Of a DNA stretch of 64,000 nucleotides, positions 27,841 through 36,290 are shown in pieces. The notes below the pieces were generated by a model. The model was not told the origin of the DNA. It searched no databases and worked only from the letters and a program-made list of their open reading frames with translations. The stretch is taken from assembly GCA_030430025.1 (NCBI GenBank), contig JAUIGR010000001.1, positions 116,990 through 180,989 of the forward strand. The letters run 5' to 3'. The DNA is from Gammaproteobacteria bacterium. GTDB taxonomy: Bacteria; Pseudomonadota; Gammaproteobacteria; Xanthomonadales; Marinicellaceae. A program made the position numbers and the translations under genes. Every line of letters begins with the position of its first letter. Position 1 is the stretch's first letter.

Positions 27841-29096
27841 GATCGTGCTTCTCTGGCTAGTCTGTTAACCATTCTTAAGTTGATAAACCAAAGGATCATT
27901 GCCACCAATAAACCGATTATAAATGGCCATAACAAGGCATTTTGCCAAGGTTCTCCCCTAACCATAACATCTTTGATGGCTTTAAGTAGCATACCATTAG
28001 GCAAAAAACTGCCCAATTTGGCAAGACCTTCAGCCATGGTCTCAGCTGGGAAAAAACTACCTCCTAGCATCGCCAATGGCAGCATGGCTGCATTGACTAC
28101 AATATTGGCTGATTTACGACTAGGCATCAGTAAACTGAAGAATAATAACACTTGCCAAATCACCACGCCGGAAAATACCAACCAGATAATTAACAAAGGC
28201 AGTAGTGTGACATCTACTTCAAAATACCAAACACCAATGGCCATGAGTATCAAACTGGTGATTAAAAACATCGCTTTAGCATGAGCAGTTTTGCCTATAA
28301 AATAATCACGTAATCCATGAGGTGTAACAGCCAAACGAGGCAGAATACCATTGGCCTTATCATCCCAAAAAGCCATAGACATGCTCATTGCTGCGAATAA
28401 TAAACTCATAAATACAGCACCAGGGAACATCAACAAAGCAAAGTTAAATCGAGGTTTATTCTGGTTTTCTTCTACCAAATTAATGTATTTTTCCAATTTA
28501 ATTTGAGGTGGTGTTAAGGTGCTTTCAATGTCATCAATGGCTCGTTTGATGGCTAAAGTTAATGCCACTAAATCAGCATCATCATATTTTCCAGAGATCA
28601 CCATTTTGTTGATGCGCTGTAATTCATCAGCAAATAACATTTGTAGGTAATCGGCGGCATCAACCATGACCTCCATACCCGTTTCTACCATGTTAGGTAA
28701 AACTGTTTGGGCTGGGTTTTTACGTAAGCGAATGATGGTGGGTTTCTTATTGAGGTAATCATCCATGAAGTTTTTTTCAATCATTAGCCAGGCACTGGCC
28801 TCGCCAGCATCCATCAAACGTTGACCCTCACTTTTCGAAACTGCTTTGACAGTAAAGAACTCAGCAGTTGGCCCTTGGCCGATACTACCGATTAAAAATT
28901 GAGATAAAACGGATTGATCTAAATCGGTGACCAACACTTTTCCATGTGGTTTAGGTGAAGACCCTCCACCTGACATTAAACTCATCAAAAAAACCAACAT
29001 CATGGGAATCACAAGCCAAGAAATCAGTCCCCATTTTTCTCGCCATGTTCTCAAAACCGCGTGCCGAGCGATGGTCATTGTAGTACGATTCATCAT
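27837..29096 (-). CDS. ABC-2 type exporter permease (first)
   Basis: A 419-residue inner-membrane protein paired with the downstream permease. Membrane helix ~20-42, a long extracytoplasmic domain rich in charged residues, and a C-terminal membrane block with FWDDKANGILPRLAVTPHGLRDYFIGK and LGGSFFPAETMAEGLAKLGSFLPNGMLLKAI. The N-terminus MMNRTTMTIARHAVLRTWREKWG is a typical cytoplasmic start. Its ATG directly follows the TGA of the ATPase gene, so translation is probably coupled. The two permeases are similar in layout and would act as a heterodimer. Confidence 0.9.
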   Translation of the reverse strand: MMNRTTMTIARHAVLRTWREKWGLISWLVIPMMLVFLMSLMSGGGSSPKPHGKVLVTDLDQSVLSQFLIGSIGQGPTAEFFTVKAVSKSEGQRLMDAGEASAWLMIEKNFMDDYLNKKPTIIRLRKNPAQTVLPNMVETGMEVMVDAADYLQMLFADELQRINKMVISGKYDDADLVALTLAIKRAIDDIESTLTPPQIKLEKYINLVEENQNKPRFNFALLMFPGAVFMSLLFAAMSMSMAFWDDKANGILPRLAVTPHGLRDYFIGKTAHAKAMFLITSLILMAIGVWYFEVDVTLLPLLIIWLVFSGVVIWQVLLFFSLLMPSRKSANIVVNAAMLPLAMLGGSFFPAETMAEGLAKLGSFLPNGMLLKAIKDVMVRGEPWQNALLWPFIIGLLVAMILWFINLRMVNRLAREARS

Positions 29097-30008
29097 TCAA
29101 TCTCTCAAAGCCCGACCAGTTAACTTAATAAATAAACTTTCTAAATTGGCTTGTTTAACCGAAGTTTCTTTGATGTCACAGTCCTTAAACAGCTGCAGTA
29201 TTTCTGATAGTTTAGAAGCGGCATGTTCACACCAGAATTGTACTTGGTTGTCCTTCCATTCTTGTACGTCATATTCCTTTAATACCTCAACATCAATCGA
29301 TGAAAAGTTCCCTTTTAATTCAATCAAGTCTTTTTCACCCATTTGTTTTCGTAATGTTGCTATCGAACCTTGAGCAATGATTGCTCCTTTGTCAATGATG
29401 GCAATCCGATCACATAACTGTTCCACCTCTTCCATGTAGTGAGAGGTATATATGACTGCAGCACCTTGCTCTTTTAATGTCCTGACACTGTTCAATAAAT
29501 GGACCCTGGATTGAGGATCAACGCCTACTGTAGGTTCATCAAGTAACAAAGCCTTGGGTTGATGTAATATGGCACAGGCAAAATTCAGTCGGCGCTTCAT
29601 GCCTCCGGAGTAAGTTTCAACCCGATCCTTTTGCCTGTCTGTCAATCCAACTTGCGCTAAAACTTGGTCTATCCGTTTGTTCAGTGCTGGACCTGACAAA
29701 CCATAGGCTTGTCCCCAGAAATTCAGATTTTCACGCCCTGATAAATCTTCGTACAAAGCCAAGTCTTGTGGTACCAAACCCAAATGTTTTTTCGCCGCCA
29801 CACCGTCACCGATAACGGCATGGCCATTGATACTGATGTCACCGGAGGTCGGTTTGAGCAGTCCAGATAGACAATTGATTGTGGTTGATTTGCCGGCACC
29901 ATTTGGGCCTAAAAGGCCAAAAATTTCACCTGGATTGACTTCAAAAGAAATGTCATCGGCCGCTATGAGTTCACCATAACGCTTGGTCAGCGATTGTATT
30001 TTGATCAT
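29097..30008 (-). CDS. ABC exporter ATP-binding protein
   Basis: A 303-residue cytoplasmic ATPase of the DrrA/NatA group. Walker A GPNGAGKST (about 34-42), Q-loop at LVPQDLALYEDLSGRENL, signature YSGGMKRRL, Walker B ALLLDEPTVGVDPQS and the H-loop at SHYMEEVEQLCDR. A C-terminal ~80-residue extension is usual in this group. First gene of the three-gene exporter operon. Its upstream region holds a MITE at 30177-30337. Confidence 0.93.
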   Translation of the reverse strand: MIKIQSLTKRYGELIAADDISFEVNPGEIFGLLGPNGAGKSTTINCLSGLLKPTSGDISINGHAVIGDGVAAKKHLGLVPQDLALYEDLSGRENLNFWGQAYGLSGPALNKRIDQVLAQVGLTDRQKDRVETYSGGMKRRLNFACAILHQPKALLLDEPTVGVDPQSRVHLLNSVRTLKEQGAAVIYTSHYMEEVEQLCDRIAIIDKGAIIAQGSIATLRKQMGEKDLIELKGNFSSIDVEVLKEYDVQEWKDNQVQFWCEHAASKLSEILQLFKDCDIKETSVKQANLESLFIKLTGRALRD

Positions 30009-30176
30009 ATTTTGTCATGGTTTAGGTGTGATTCAGTATAGTGTATCATCCAAGGTGTTCATACTCTGGAATCGGGGCTACACAGAATTGGTGTTTTTTA
30101 TCTTCGTCCGTAACGATTATAAATGGTTGGTGTTACATTGTGGTATGTAAATTTAATCAAATGCAAACCTTTATTA

Positions 30177-30337
30177 AGAGACCTTTGCATAAACCGTGAT
30201 TCAAGATAAAAAGTCTAAAATTTTAAATTTCTGCGTCAGCAAACTTTGCAATAGCTAGCTATTACATTCATTTGCTTCCTTGAACTTTAAGATTTTATCT
30301 CTTTTTCTCAATGATTCAGAATGATGCAAAGGTCTCT
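30177..30337. mobile_element. 161-bp MITE with IS5-family-like ends
   Basis: The perfect 14-bp terminal inverted repeats AGAGACCTTTGCAT (30177-30190) and ATGCAAAGGTCTCT (30324-30337) are flanked by TTA direct repeats (30174-30176 and 30338-30340). Inside are further imperfect complementarity and the palindrome AATAGCTAGCTATT. No coding capacity. GAGACCTTTGCA-type ends with 3-bp TNA duplications are, from memory, those of IS5-family (IS1031/IS1106-like) elements, so a transposase in trans is expected; none is in this window. Confidence 0.8.
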
Positions 30338-30484
30338 TTAAAAGTTTATTCTTTGATTATCTAGAAGTAGAGTAATGTTTTTATTATCTTCCATCTTTTG
30401 AGTTTTTTCTGTTTACTTGAACTTTTTTGATATGTCTTTTCGATGGTAGATATAAGCACTATCGAAATCTGAAAGGAGTTGACA
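30338..30484 (+). other. leader region of the beta-helix gene
   Basis: 147 nt between the MITE and the start codon. It is AT-rich and ends in the strong ribosome site AAAGGAG (30472-30478). No promoter can be chosen with confidence. Confidence 0.4.
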
Positions 30485-31912
30485 ATGAACAAAATCATTC
30501 TGATGTTACTGATACTGATTTCATCTCAGCTGGAGGCCGTCGTTGCCACTGTGGGTGATGTTGATAATGGCTGCACCTATAGCACCATCTCGGAGGCTAT
30601 CCAAGCAGTCAATGATGGCTTGGCTTCTGTAGTTCGTGTTACTACCAATTCTTATACTGAAAATCTGATATTAGATGACATTGATATTGAAATCATTGGT
30701 GGTTATATTGATTGTCAGGCAGCGGATACAGATGATAAGAGTGATATCGGTTTTACCCTCATCGCAGAAAATGCCAATGAATCAGTAATTACTATTACGA
30801 GCGATCAGTCATCAACCATTCATTTAGAAAACATGATGATTACCGGAGGTTCATATGGCATATATGGGAATGAGTCAACGGTTGATTTAACAATACAGAC
30901 AGTGACTATTACTGAAAATGCTGGTTATGGTCTTTTTATAAATCAAGGTCAGCATAACGTATTACTGAACGATGTCACTATTTCGGCTAATGAAGGATCT
31001 GGTGTTCGATGTGATGATGAACCAAACATAATCACTATCAAGGGTAATAGTCAGCTGACTGAAAATACCGCTCCATCATATGGTGGTGGATTGTATGCCA
31101 ATCTGGGCTGTCATATTGATGTTTTTTCACCTACTGTTATTACTAAAAATCATGCGCAATCATTAGCTGGTGGTATCATGGTTAATGCTTTTTCTCAAGT
31201 GAACTTGTATGGAGTAAAGATTCAAGGAAACACTGCTGTCAACGGTGGAGCAGCTTTTTATGTTTATGCCCTATCAGAGTTGTTTATCAGCCAATCAACG
31301 ATATCTGGAAACACGGTATCTGTCGAAAATGCTTTGGGAGGATTAGGTCTTGCAACAAATAAATCGACAGTGACTATTGAAAATAGTCTGATTGCTGAAA
31401 ATGATGTAAATTCCAATGTTTTGTTTGCAGATGGACTTAATGACATTTCTATACTCAATTTAAAATATGTCACCATGGTCAATAACAATAGTGGATCAAG
31501 CGCTGTATTCACCGCTTATAATGGTGCTGAGATTAATGTTGAGTCGAGTATTATTCACAGTACCTCCGATGTGATATTTTCTGGAATCGGATCACCGAAC
31601 ATCAATTTAAACTGCGCGATTGTTAATGAGATGGGTACTTATGATGGTAATGACACGGTGACAACGATTATTGAGCTGTTTGATTTATTCGTCAATCCTA
31701 ATATCCCCAGTGGAGATTATCATTTGAAACCTGGTTCACTAGCGATTGATTACTGTGCAACAGCAGCCAATATCAATCCTGATTACCCGTTCGATATTGA
31801 TGGTCAAGATCGAGGAGTTGACCAACCTGGTGTTGATAATGGAGGTATCTATGATCTTGGTGCTGATGCTTATTACGATGATTTGATTTTCATGAATGGA
31901 TTTGAAAGTTGA
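30485..31912 (+). CDS. secreted right-handed beta-helix protein with C-terminal GFE-type tag
   Basis: A 475-residue exported protein. ATG 30485 follows AAAGGAG by 6 nt and opens a signal peptide (NKIILMLLILISSQLEA). The body consists of short parallel-beta-helix coils (for example IHLENMMITGGSYGIYGNES, VSISGNT-like turns, GGGLYANLGCHIDV), as in pectate-lyase/polymorphic-outer-membrane type proteins. The C-terminus reads NGGIYDLGADAYYDDLIFMNGFES; a terminal [IV]F-x-[ND]GFE ending is, from memory, common on secreted proteins of Marinicella and Lysobacter relatives and may be a sorting tag. No catalytic residues are recognisable. The gene has a long upstream region containing the MITE. Confidence 0.82.
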   Translation: MNKIILMLLILISSQLEAVVATVGDVDNGCTYSTISEAIQAVNDGLASVVRVTTNSYTENLILDDIDIEIIGGYIDCQAADTDDKSDIGFTLIAENANESVITITSDQSSTIHLENMMITGGSYGIYGNESTVDLTIQTVTITENAGYGLFINQGQHNVLLNDVTISANEGSGVRCDDEPNIITIKGNSQLTENTAPSYGGGLYANLGCHIDVFSPTVITKNHAQSLAGGIMVNAFSQVNLYGVKIQGNTAVNGGAAFYVYALSELFISQSTISGNTVSVENALGGLGLATNKSTVTIENSLIAENDVNSNVLFADGLNDISILNLKYVTMVNNNSGSSAVFTAYNGAEINVESSIIHSTSDVIFSGIGSPNINLNCAIVNEMGTYDGNDTVTTIIELFDLFVNPNIPSGDYHLKPGSLAIDYCATAANINPDYPFDIDGQDRGVDQPGVDNGGIYDLGADAYYDDLIFMNGFES

Positions 31913-32052
31913 TTTGTAAGGTTATCCAAATAGTATGTGTACCTGATGTGGTGATATTAAAATTAAATTAGTTACCTGGGTACATGTCAGTAGACAAAAT
32001 GTCTATGACCTCAGCAACTTGTCATTATGAAAGTCATTGGTAGTATTTGGTC

Positions 32053-32196
32053 AACCCTGAAAAAGTCCATCCTGGTCTTTTTCAGGTTCGGTCAAACAAC
32101 ACTTAACTGCAAAAGTACGATTTTGCTGATGTTTTTTTGACCTCACTTGAGCCTGATGGTTCAAGGTGGCACTTCTATGTGCTACACCATCCACCA
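32053..32196 (+). repeat. dispersed multi-hairpin repeat, copy C
   Basis: Contains CCTGAAAAAG...CTTTTTCAGG (32056-32086), GGTCAAACAACACTTAACTG...GATGTTTTTTTGACC, ACTTGAGCCTGATGGTTCAAG and GTGGCACTTCTATGTGC. It is more diverged than the other copies. It occupies most of the 383-nt gap 31913-32295 between the beta-helix gene and ftsB, in which I see no gene. Confidence 0.8.
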
Positions 32197-32295
32197 TTTA
32201 ATCATTAAATCAATGCATGGTTATTATTTGTTCGGCTAAAGATGTCAGGGGTTGATGTTACAATACGGCATGTAAATTTTAAGTCACGTTAAAAA

Positions 32296-32595
32296 ATGAA
32301 GTGGTTGAACAGTGCCTTGTTGCTATTGATAGTGATCTCTTTTTATCTGCTGTGGTTTGGTAATGGCGGTCGAGTCGAACTCAAAGAAAAACAAGCAGTC
32401 CTAGAAGCAAAAAAAGCTGAAATAGAGGAATTAAAGAAGCGTAATCAGCAATTGCAAGCCGAAGTGGACAGTTTAAAAAATGGTCTTGAGGCGATTGAAG
32501 AGCGTGCCCGCACAGAACTAGGTATGATTAAGGAAGGCGAAACCTTCATTCAAATCATCAATGAAGAAAAAGCCAGGCAGAGACCCAAAAAATGA
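32296..32595 (+). CDS. ftsB: cell division protein FtsB
   Basis: A 99-residue bitopic protein of the FtsB/DivIC family: a short cytoplasmic start MKWLNSA, one membrane helix (~7-21), then a leucine-zipper coiled coil (LEAKKAEIEELKKRNQQLQAEVDSLK, ~30-65) and the conserved distal segment EERARTELGMIKEGETFIQII. It forms the FtsQLB divisome subcomplex at the septum. It overlaps ispD by 4 nt, the usual gammaproteobacterial order ftsB-ispD-ispF. Confidence 0.95.
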   Translation: MKWLNSALLLLIVISFYLLWFGNGGRVELKEKQAVLEAKKAEIEELKKRNQQLQAEVDSLKNGLEAIEERARTELGMIKEGETFIQIINEEKARQRPKK

Positions 32596-33275
32596 AGATG
32601 CATGTGGTGATTGTAGCGGCTGGCACAGGAGCTCGATTTGGTGACGATGTACTACCCAAACAATATCAAAAATTGGGGCGCCAGTCAGTTTTAGCACACA
32701 GTATAGAGGCATTCAATGACATTGGATGTCAACAAATTATGGTGGCTTTGCATTCCCAAGATAACCATTGGCAACGACAAAACATATCCTCACCCCATCT
32801 TTTAAGAACCTGTCAAGGCGGTGTCAGCCGACAGATGTCAGTAATCAAAGCACTGCAGGCGCTAGATGCTGAACGTGATGATTGGGTATTGGTTCACGAT
32901 GCCGCACGTTGTTGCGTGCGCAGTGAGGATATTGAAAAACTGATGACACAACTGGCTGACCATTCCTTGGGAGGGATATTGGTGAGGCCAATCACTGACA
33001 CTGTAAAATATGTTCAAGATCATGATAGTTGTGAAAGAACGATTGATCGTGATCATCTTGTTGCCGCATTGACGCCTCAGTTTTTTAAATTTGGGTTGCT
33101 GGTCGATGCGCTGCAAAATGCTGACCCAGAGCAGACGACAGACGAAGCATCGGCTTTTGAACAAAAGGGAATGCGTCCGGGTATGGTCTATGGCCATGCT
33201 GATAATATCAAAATCACACATGCCAACGACTTGGCATTGGCACAGTTTTATTTACAACAGCAAGGGAGATTGTGA
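32592..33275 (+). CDS. ispD: 2-C-methyl-D-erythritol 4-phosphate cytidylyltransferase
   Basis: A 227-residue cytoplasmic enzyme of the MEP isoprenoid pathway that couples CTP to methylerythritol phosphate. N-terminal nucleotide-binding motif [13 protein letters not shown] (5-17) with PKQY (24-27), the [14 protein letters not shown] signature (~93-106), and the TDTVKYV and [11 protein letters not shown] segments. It overlaps ftsB upstream by 4 nt and ispF downstream by 1 nt (TGATG), so the three genes are translationally coupled. Confidence 0.95.
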   Translation: MKMHVVIVAAGTGARFGDDVLPKQYQKLGRQSVLAHSIEAFNDIGCQQIMVALHSQDNHWQRQNISSPHLLRTCQGGVSRQMSVIKALQALDAERDDWVLVHDAARCCVRSEDIEKLMTQLADHSLGGILVRPITDTVKYVQDHDSCERTIDRDHLVAALTPQFFKFGLLVDALQNADPEQTTDEASAFEQKGMRPGMVYGHADNIKITHANDLALAQFYLQQQGRL

Positions 33276-33757
33276 TGCGGATAGGTCAAGGTTTTGATGT
33301 TCATGCTTTTGGGGAGGGCGAGTTCATTACTCTTGGTGGCATTCAGGTTCCTCATGATCGGGGTTTTGTTGCCCATTCCGATGGCGATGTGCTGATTCAC
33401 GCCATTTGTGATGCTTTACTTGGTGCGCTGGCCCTTGGAGATATCGGTGTTCATTTCCCTCCAACGGATGATCAGTGGCGAAATTGTGACAGTCGTTTTT
33501 TTCTCGAGCATTGTCATCAATTGATTCAAGAACAAGGATACCTGATTGGCAACATCGACTGTACAGTTATTGGAGAGCAGCCTAAAATCAAACCTTACAG
33601 TCAAGCCATACGTGAAAACTTGTCATTGATCTTGAACATATCAATCGATCAGGTCAGCCTCAAAGCGACCACCACTGAGCAACTGGGCTTTACTGGCAGG
33701 AGAGAAGGCATGGCAGCCATGGCCATATGTTTGCTGATGAAAAAGTACGAGCAGTGA
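33275..33757 (+). CDS. ispF: 2-C-methyl-D-erythritol 2,4-cyclodiphosphate synthase
   Basis: A 160-residue trimeric enzyme that cyclises the IspE product with loss of CMP. Zinc ligands and active-site motifs are in place: GQGFDVHAF (Asp8, His10), [42 protein letters not shown] and [17 protein letters not shown] use ATG 33275 rather than the GTG one codon before; AGGGAG lies just upstream inside ispD. It is the last gene of the ftsB-ispD-ispF unit. Confidence 0.96.
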   Translation: MRIGQGFDVHAFGEGEFITLGGIQVPHDRGFVAHSDGDVLIHAICDALLGALALGDIGVHFPPTDDQWRNCDSRFFLEHCHQLIQEQGYLIGNIDCTVIGEQPKIKPYSQAIRENLSLILNISIDQVSLKATTTEQLGFTGRREGMAAMAICLLMKKYEQ

Positions 33758-33833
33758 TGACTGAATAAACCAGAGCTCACTACTTTTTTGATAGAATGAC
33801 TGGTCTTTTTAATCTAATGGCGTCTTAACAAAT

Positions 33834-34202
33834 ATGTATATCGGAATTAAGCATACCCATCTGTTGTTAGTGGTATTGAGTGTTGTTTTGTTTGAGATTC
33901 GATTTTGGGGATTCGCTTTACGACAAAAGCCCAAGAATAAATTCCTTATCATCATGCCTCATGTCATTGATACTCTGTTGCTTGCCTCCGGCGTTACTCT
34001 GGCGGTGATGGCGGGTTTTTCCCTAACCAGTTCACCCTGGCTATTATTTAAGCTATTGGCTTTAGTCGGTTACATTGGTTTTGGCGTAGTGGCAATGAAG
34101 GTGCGTGGCGGTATACGGTGGATTGGATTCTGTGCATCGACGCTTTGTCTTATTTATATGGTGATGGTTGCTTTAACGAAAAATCCCACTTTTTTCCTTT
34201 GA
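33834..34202 (+). CDS. SirB2 family membrane protein
   Basis: A 122-residue protein made almost entirely of four hydrophobic helices (about 5-25, 38-62, 68-88, 95-115). Motifs typical of the SirB family are IKHTHLLLVVLSVVLFEIRF near the start, MPHVIDTLLLASG, and LFKLLALVGYIGFGVVAMK. Family members were named for effects on Salmonella invasion gene expression, but the molecular activity is not settled. It is 43 nt upstream of folK on the same strand and 77 nt after ispF. Confidence 0.87.
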   Translation: MYIGIKHTHLLLVVLSVVLFEIRFWGFALRQKPKNKFLIIMPHVIDTLLLASGVTLAVMAGFSLTSSPWLLFKLLALVGYIGFGVVAMKVRGGIRWIGFCASTLCLIYMVMVALTKNPTFFL

Positions 34203-34244
34203 ATCGAATGTATATGCTGAACTTTGAAAGAGACCTCGGTTGCA

Positions 34245-34739
34245 ATGACTAATTTCTATCTGGGTATCGGTAGCAACAAAGATCGTCAACATAACATCAG
34301 TTCATGCTTAAGGATTCTGAGAAATTCCTTTCGTGATATCGATATTTCTTCTGTTTATCAGTCACCTGCGTTTGGTTTTGTCGGAGCCGATTTTTATAAT
34401 TTCGTTGTTCGCGTTGGTTCACACTTTACGCCACGGGAAATGAAGTTATGGTTACAAAAAATAGAAGATCAGCACGGCAGAGATCGTAATCAACCTCGCT
34501 ATTCGGATCGTACTTTAGACATCGACTTACTATTAGTTGATGACTGTATCATTAATGATGGCATCATCGAGGTTCCACGGTGTGAGATTTTTAAACGAGA
34601 TTATGTCTTGAGGCCGCTATGTGATTTGGCACCCGAGTTAGTGCACCCCGTGGTAAAAAAAAGGCTCACCGATTTATGGCAAGCCTTTGAGGGTGAACGT
34701 TCTGCTCGACTGGTTACAACTTTTCAACTTCACCTATAA
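34245..34739 (+). CDS. folK: 6-hydroxymethyl-7,8-dihydropterin pyrophosphokinase
   Basis: A 164-residue cytoplasmic enzyme of folate synthesis that transfers pyrophosphate from ATP to hydroxymethyl-dihydropterin. Signature motifs are LGIGSNKDRQHNI at the N-terminus, SSVYQSPAFGF, YNFVVRV and the catalytic RYSDRTLDIDLLL, followed by PRCEIFKRDYVLRPLCDLAPELVHP. I start at ATG 34245; the frame opens seven codons earlier with a TTG. Its last 26 nt overlap the convergent VNG-repeat gene. Confidence 0.93.
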   Translation: MTNFYLGIGSNKDRQHNISSCLRILRNSFRDIDISSVYQSPAFGFVGADFYNFVVRVGSHFTPREMKLWLQKIEDQHGRDRNQPRYSDRTLDIDLLLVDDCIINDGIIEVPRCEIFKRDYVLRPLCDLAPELVHPVVKKRLTDLWQAFEGERSARLVTTFQLHL

Positions 34740-35388
34740 TATCGCCATTCACTTTAGCTGAGTCGGCTATTTTTAATTTTACTTTTTTCTTAAATTGCAA
34801 ATCCCCTTCAACTACGACATGCGCTCCAATGATAACTGTCGGTACTTTTTTATTAACATTGAAAAAGCCACTTGATTTATCGACTACGATATCTCCAGTG
34901 ACAAGGGTACCATCACTGAGTATGATGTCACCATTGGTGGTTTTAATGCTACCATCGATATGGCTGTTATCTGCAGTGATCTTGCCATTAACTGTTTCTA
35001 AATTACCTTCAATGTCACAACCAGAGCCAGCATTGATTGAACCGTTAACTGTTTCGGCTTTACCTTTGATATGACAATCGCTACCCAGGGTTAAAGAGCC
35101 ATTAACAGCTTCTACACTGTCGGCTGTCACACCATCTCGAAATTTAATACTGCCATTAACAGTGTCTACTTTACCAACGGTACTACCAGTACCTACTTTG
35201 ATTGAACCATTGACTGTGTCCAAGTCATCGACATGTGAATTATTGCCAACTGTGATACTGCCATTGACTGAGTCCAGGTCTTTTTCTGGCGCATCAACAT
35301 CATCCCCTACCTTTTCACTACCAAAAATTCCAGCCTGTGTTGAAGAGAGTACTAATCCCATGATCATTGCTATGATAAAAGTTTTCAT
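34714..35388 (-). CDS. exported VNGSI-repeat protein, bactofilin/DUF4097-like beta-solenoid
   Basis: A 224-residue protein with a Sec signal (MKTFIIAMIMGLVLSSTQA-G). The mature part is made of about seven imperfect ~18-residue repeats built on D-x-V-N-G-S-I-x-[VL]-G-[ST]-x-[CS]-x-[IV], for example LDTVNGSIKVGTGSTV and AETVNGSINAGSGCDIEG. It ends in a region with KVPTVIIGAHVVVEGDLQF. Such spacing predicts a stacked beta-solenoid, as in polymer-forming proteins or DUF4097-type domains. The function is unknown. The repeats alternate between negative residues and glycine. Its 3' end overlaps convergent folK by 26 nt. Confidence 0.8.
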   Translation of the reverse strand: MKTFIIAMIMGLVLSSTQAGIFGSEKVGDDVDAPEKDLDSVNGSITVGNNSHVDDLDTVNGSIKVGTGSTVGKVDTVNGSIKFRDGVTADSVEAVNGSLTLGSDCHIKGKAETVNGSINAGSGCDIEGNLETVNGKITADNSHIDGSIKTTNGDIILSDGTLVTGDIVVDKSSGFFNVNKKVPTVIIGAHVVVEGDLQFKKKVKLKIADSAKVNGDIIGEVEKL

Positions 35389-35437
35389 GTTTTTTTCTGT
35401 TTTGTCTGTTTTGAATATTAGATGAACGTGTGATTAC

Positions 35438-35989
35438 TCATGTTGTTACAATTTTTTTTTCACCAGGTTTTAAGCTTTCTAACGACCATGGTCCGATTTG
35501 TGTTCTGATTAATCGTAAAACTGGTAACCCCACAGTGGCCATCATTCGCCTCACTTGTCTATTTTTACCTTCATTCAAGATGATGACAAGCCAAGAAGTT
35601 GGCTTGTTTTTTCTGTGTCTGACTGGCGGGTGGCGTTTCCAAACAAATCCTGGTTTTTTTGCTAGTAACTCTATTGACACAGCTTGTGTGATATAGTCTT
35701 TAACGGGTACTCCCTTTCTTAAGGCATCCAACTGCGCCCTTTTAGGCAATCCCTCTACCTGAACCAAGTAGTGTTTATGGTACTGTGAGCTGGTGATTTG
35801 ATGTTGTAATCGTCCATCATCAGTGAGTATCAATAAACCTTCTGAGTCATAATCAAGACGGCCTGCTGCATAAACTTCATTTTCATCAATGTAGTCTTTT
35901 AAAGTAGTACGTTCCTGCTTATCGGTGAATTGACACATCACCTGGTGTGGTTTATTGAATAAAATGACAGTCAAAAAATACTCGCTCAT
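35438..35989 (-). CDS. rluE: 23S rRNA pseudouridine synthase, RluE-like
   Basis: A 183-residue enzyme of the RsuA/RluB/E/F family without an S4 domain, as in RluE, which modifies U2457 of 23S rRNA in E. coli. Motifs: ILFNKPHQVMCQFTD, the catalytic block AGRLDYDSEGLLILTDDG (Asp in GRLD), HYLVQVEG and the NEGKNRQVRRMMATVGLPVLRLIR signature with GPWSLESLKPGE. The start is ATG 35989. Single gene; it ends 49 nt before the start of the VNG-repeat gene on the same strand. Confidence 0.9.
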   Translation of the reverse strand: MSEYFLTVILFNKPHQVMCQFTDKQERTTLKDYIDENEVYAAGRLDYDSEGLLILTDDGRLQHQITSSQYHKHYLVQVEGLPKRAQLDALRKGVPVKDYITQAVSIELLAKKPGFVWKRHPPVRHRKNKPTSWLVIILNEGKNRQVRRMMATVGLPVLRLIRTQIGPWSLESLKPGEKKIVTT

Positions 35990-36290
35990 TAAAAAATATT
36001 ATTTTAACAGATGGTTTGTACGCGTTATTAACATCAATGATGTGTTTTTAGATTTTATTATTTGATCTCCGAATCGATATAAAGGCCTCTATAAATAGGA
36101 AAGTTTTTTTTGTTTCTTGCGAAAAGGCAGTCATTAGTTTTTTCATTATTTTAAAAAGTGCCATTTTCGATATTTGTGAAAACGTCTTTAAATTGCTTTT
36201 ATCAAAAGACATAGGGTTGAAAGCTATTCTTTTGCTTTGCGGGGGGCTTTGATAAAATGTCAGGTTTTCTTATCTTCTCAGAGAATTCAA
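35990..36290. other. 301-nt AT-rich intergenic region
   Basis: Divergent control region between the RluE-like gene (minus) and argS (plus). No gene is seen. A TAAAAT hexamer at 36252-36257 may be the argS -10, but the upstream -35 is poor. Confidence 0.4.

Noticed and set aside
27802..28284. Plus-strand 160-codon open frame opposite the ABC-2 permeases
   Set aside because: It is antisense to two conserved membrane proteins, whose hydrophobic codons yield long open complementary frames.
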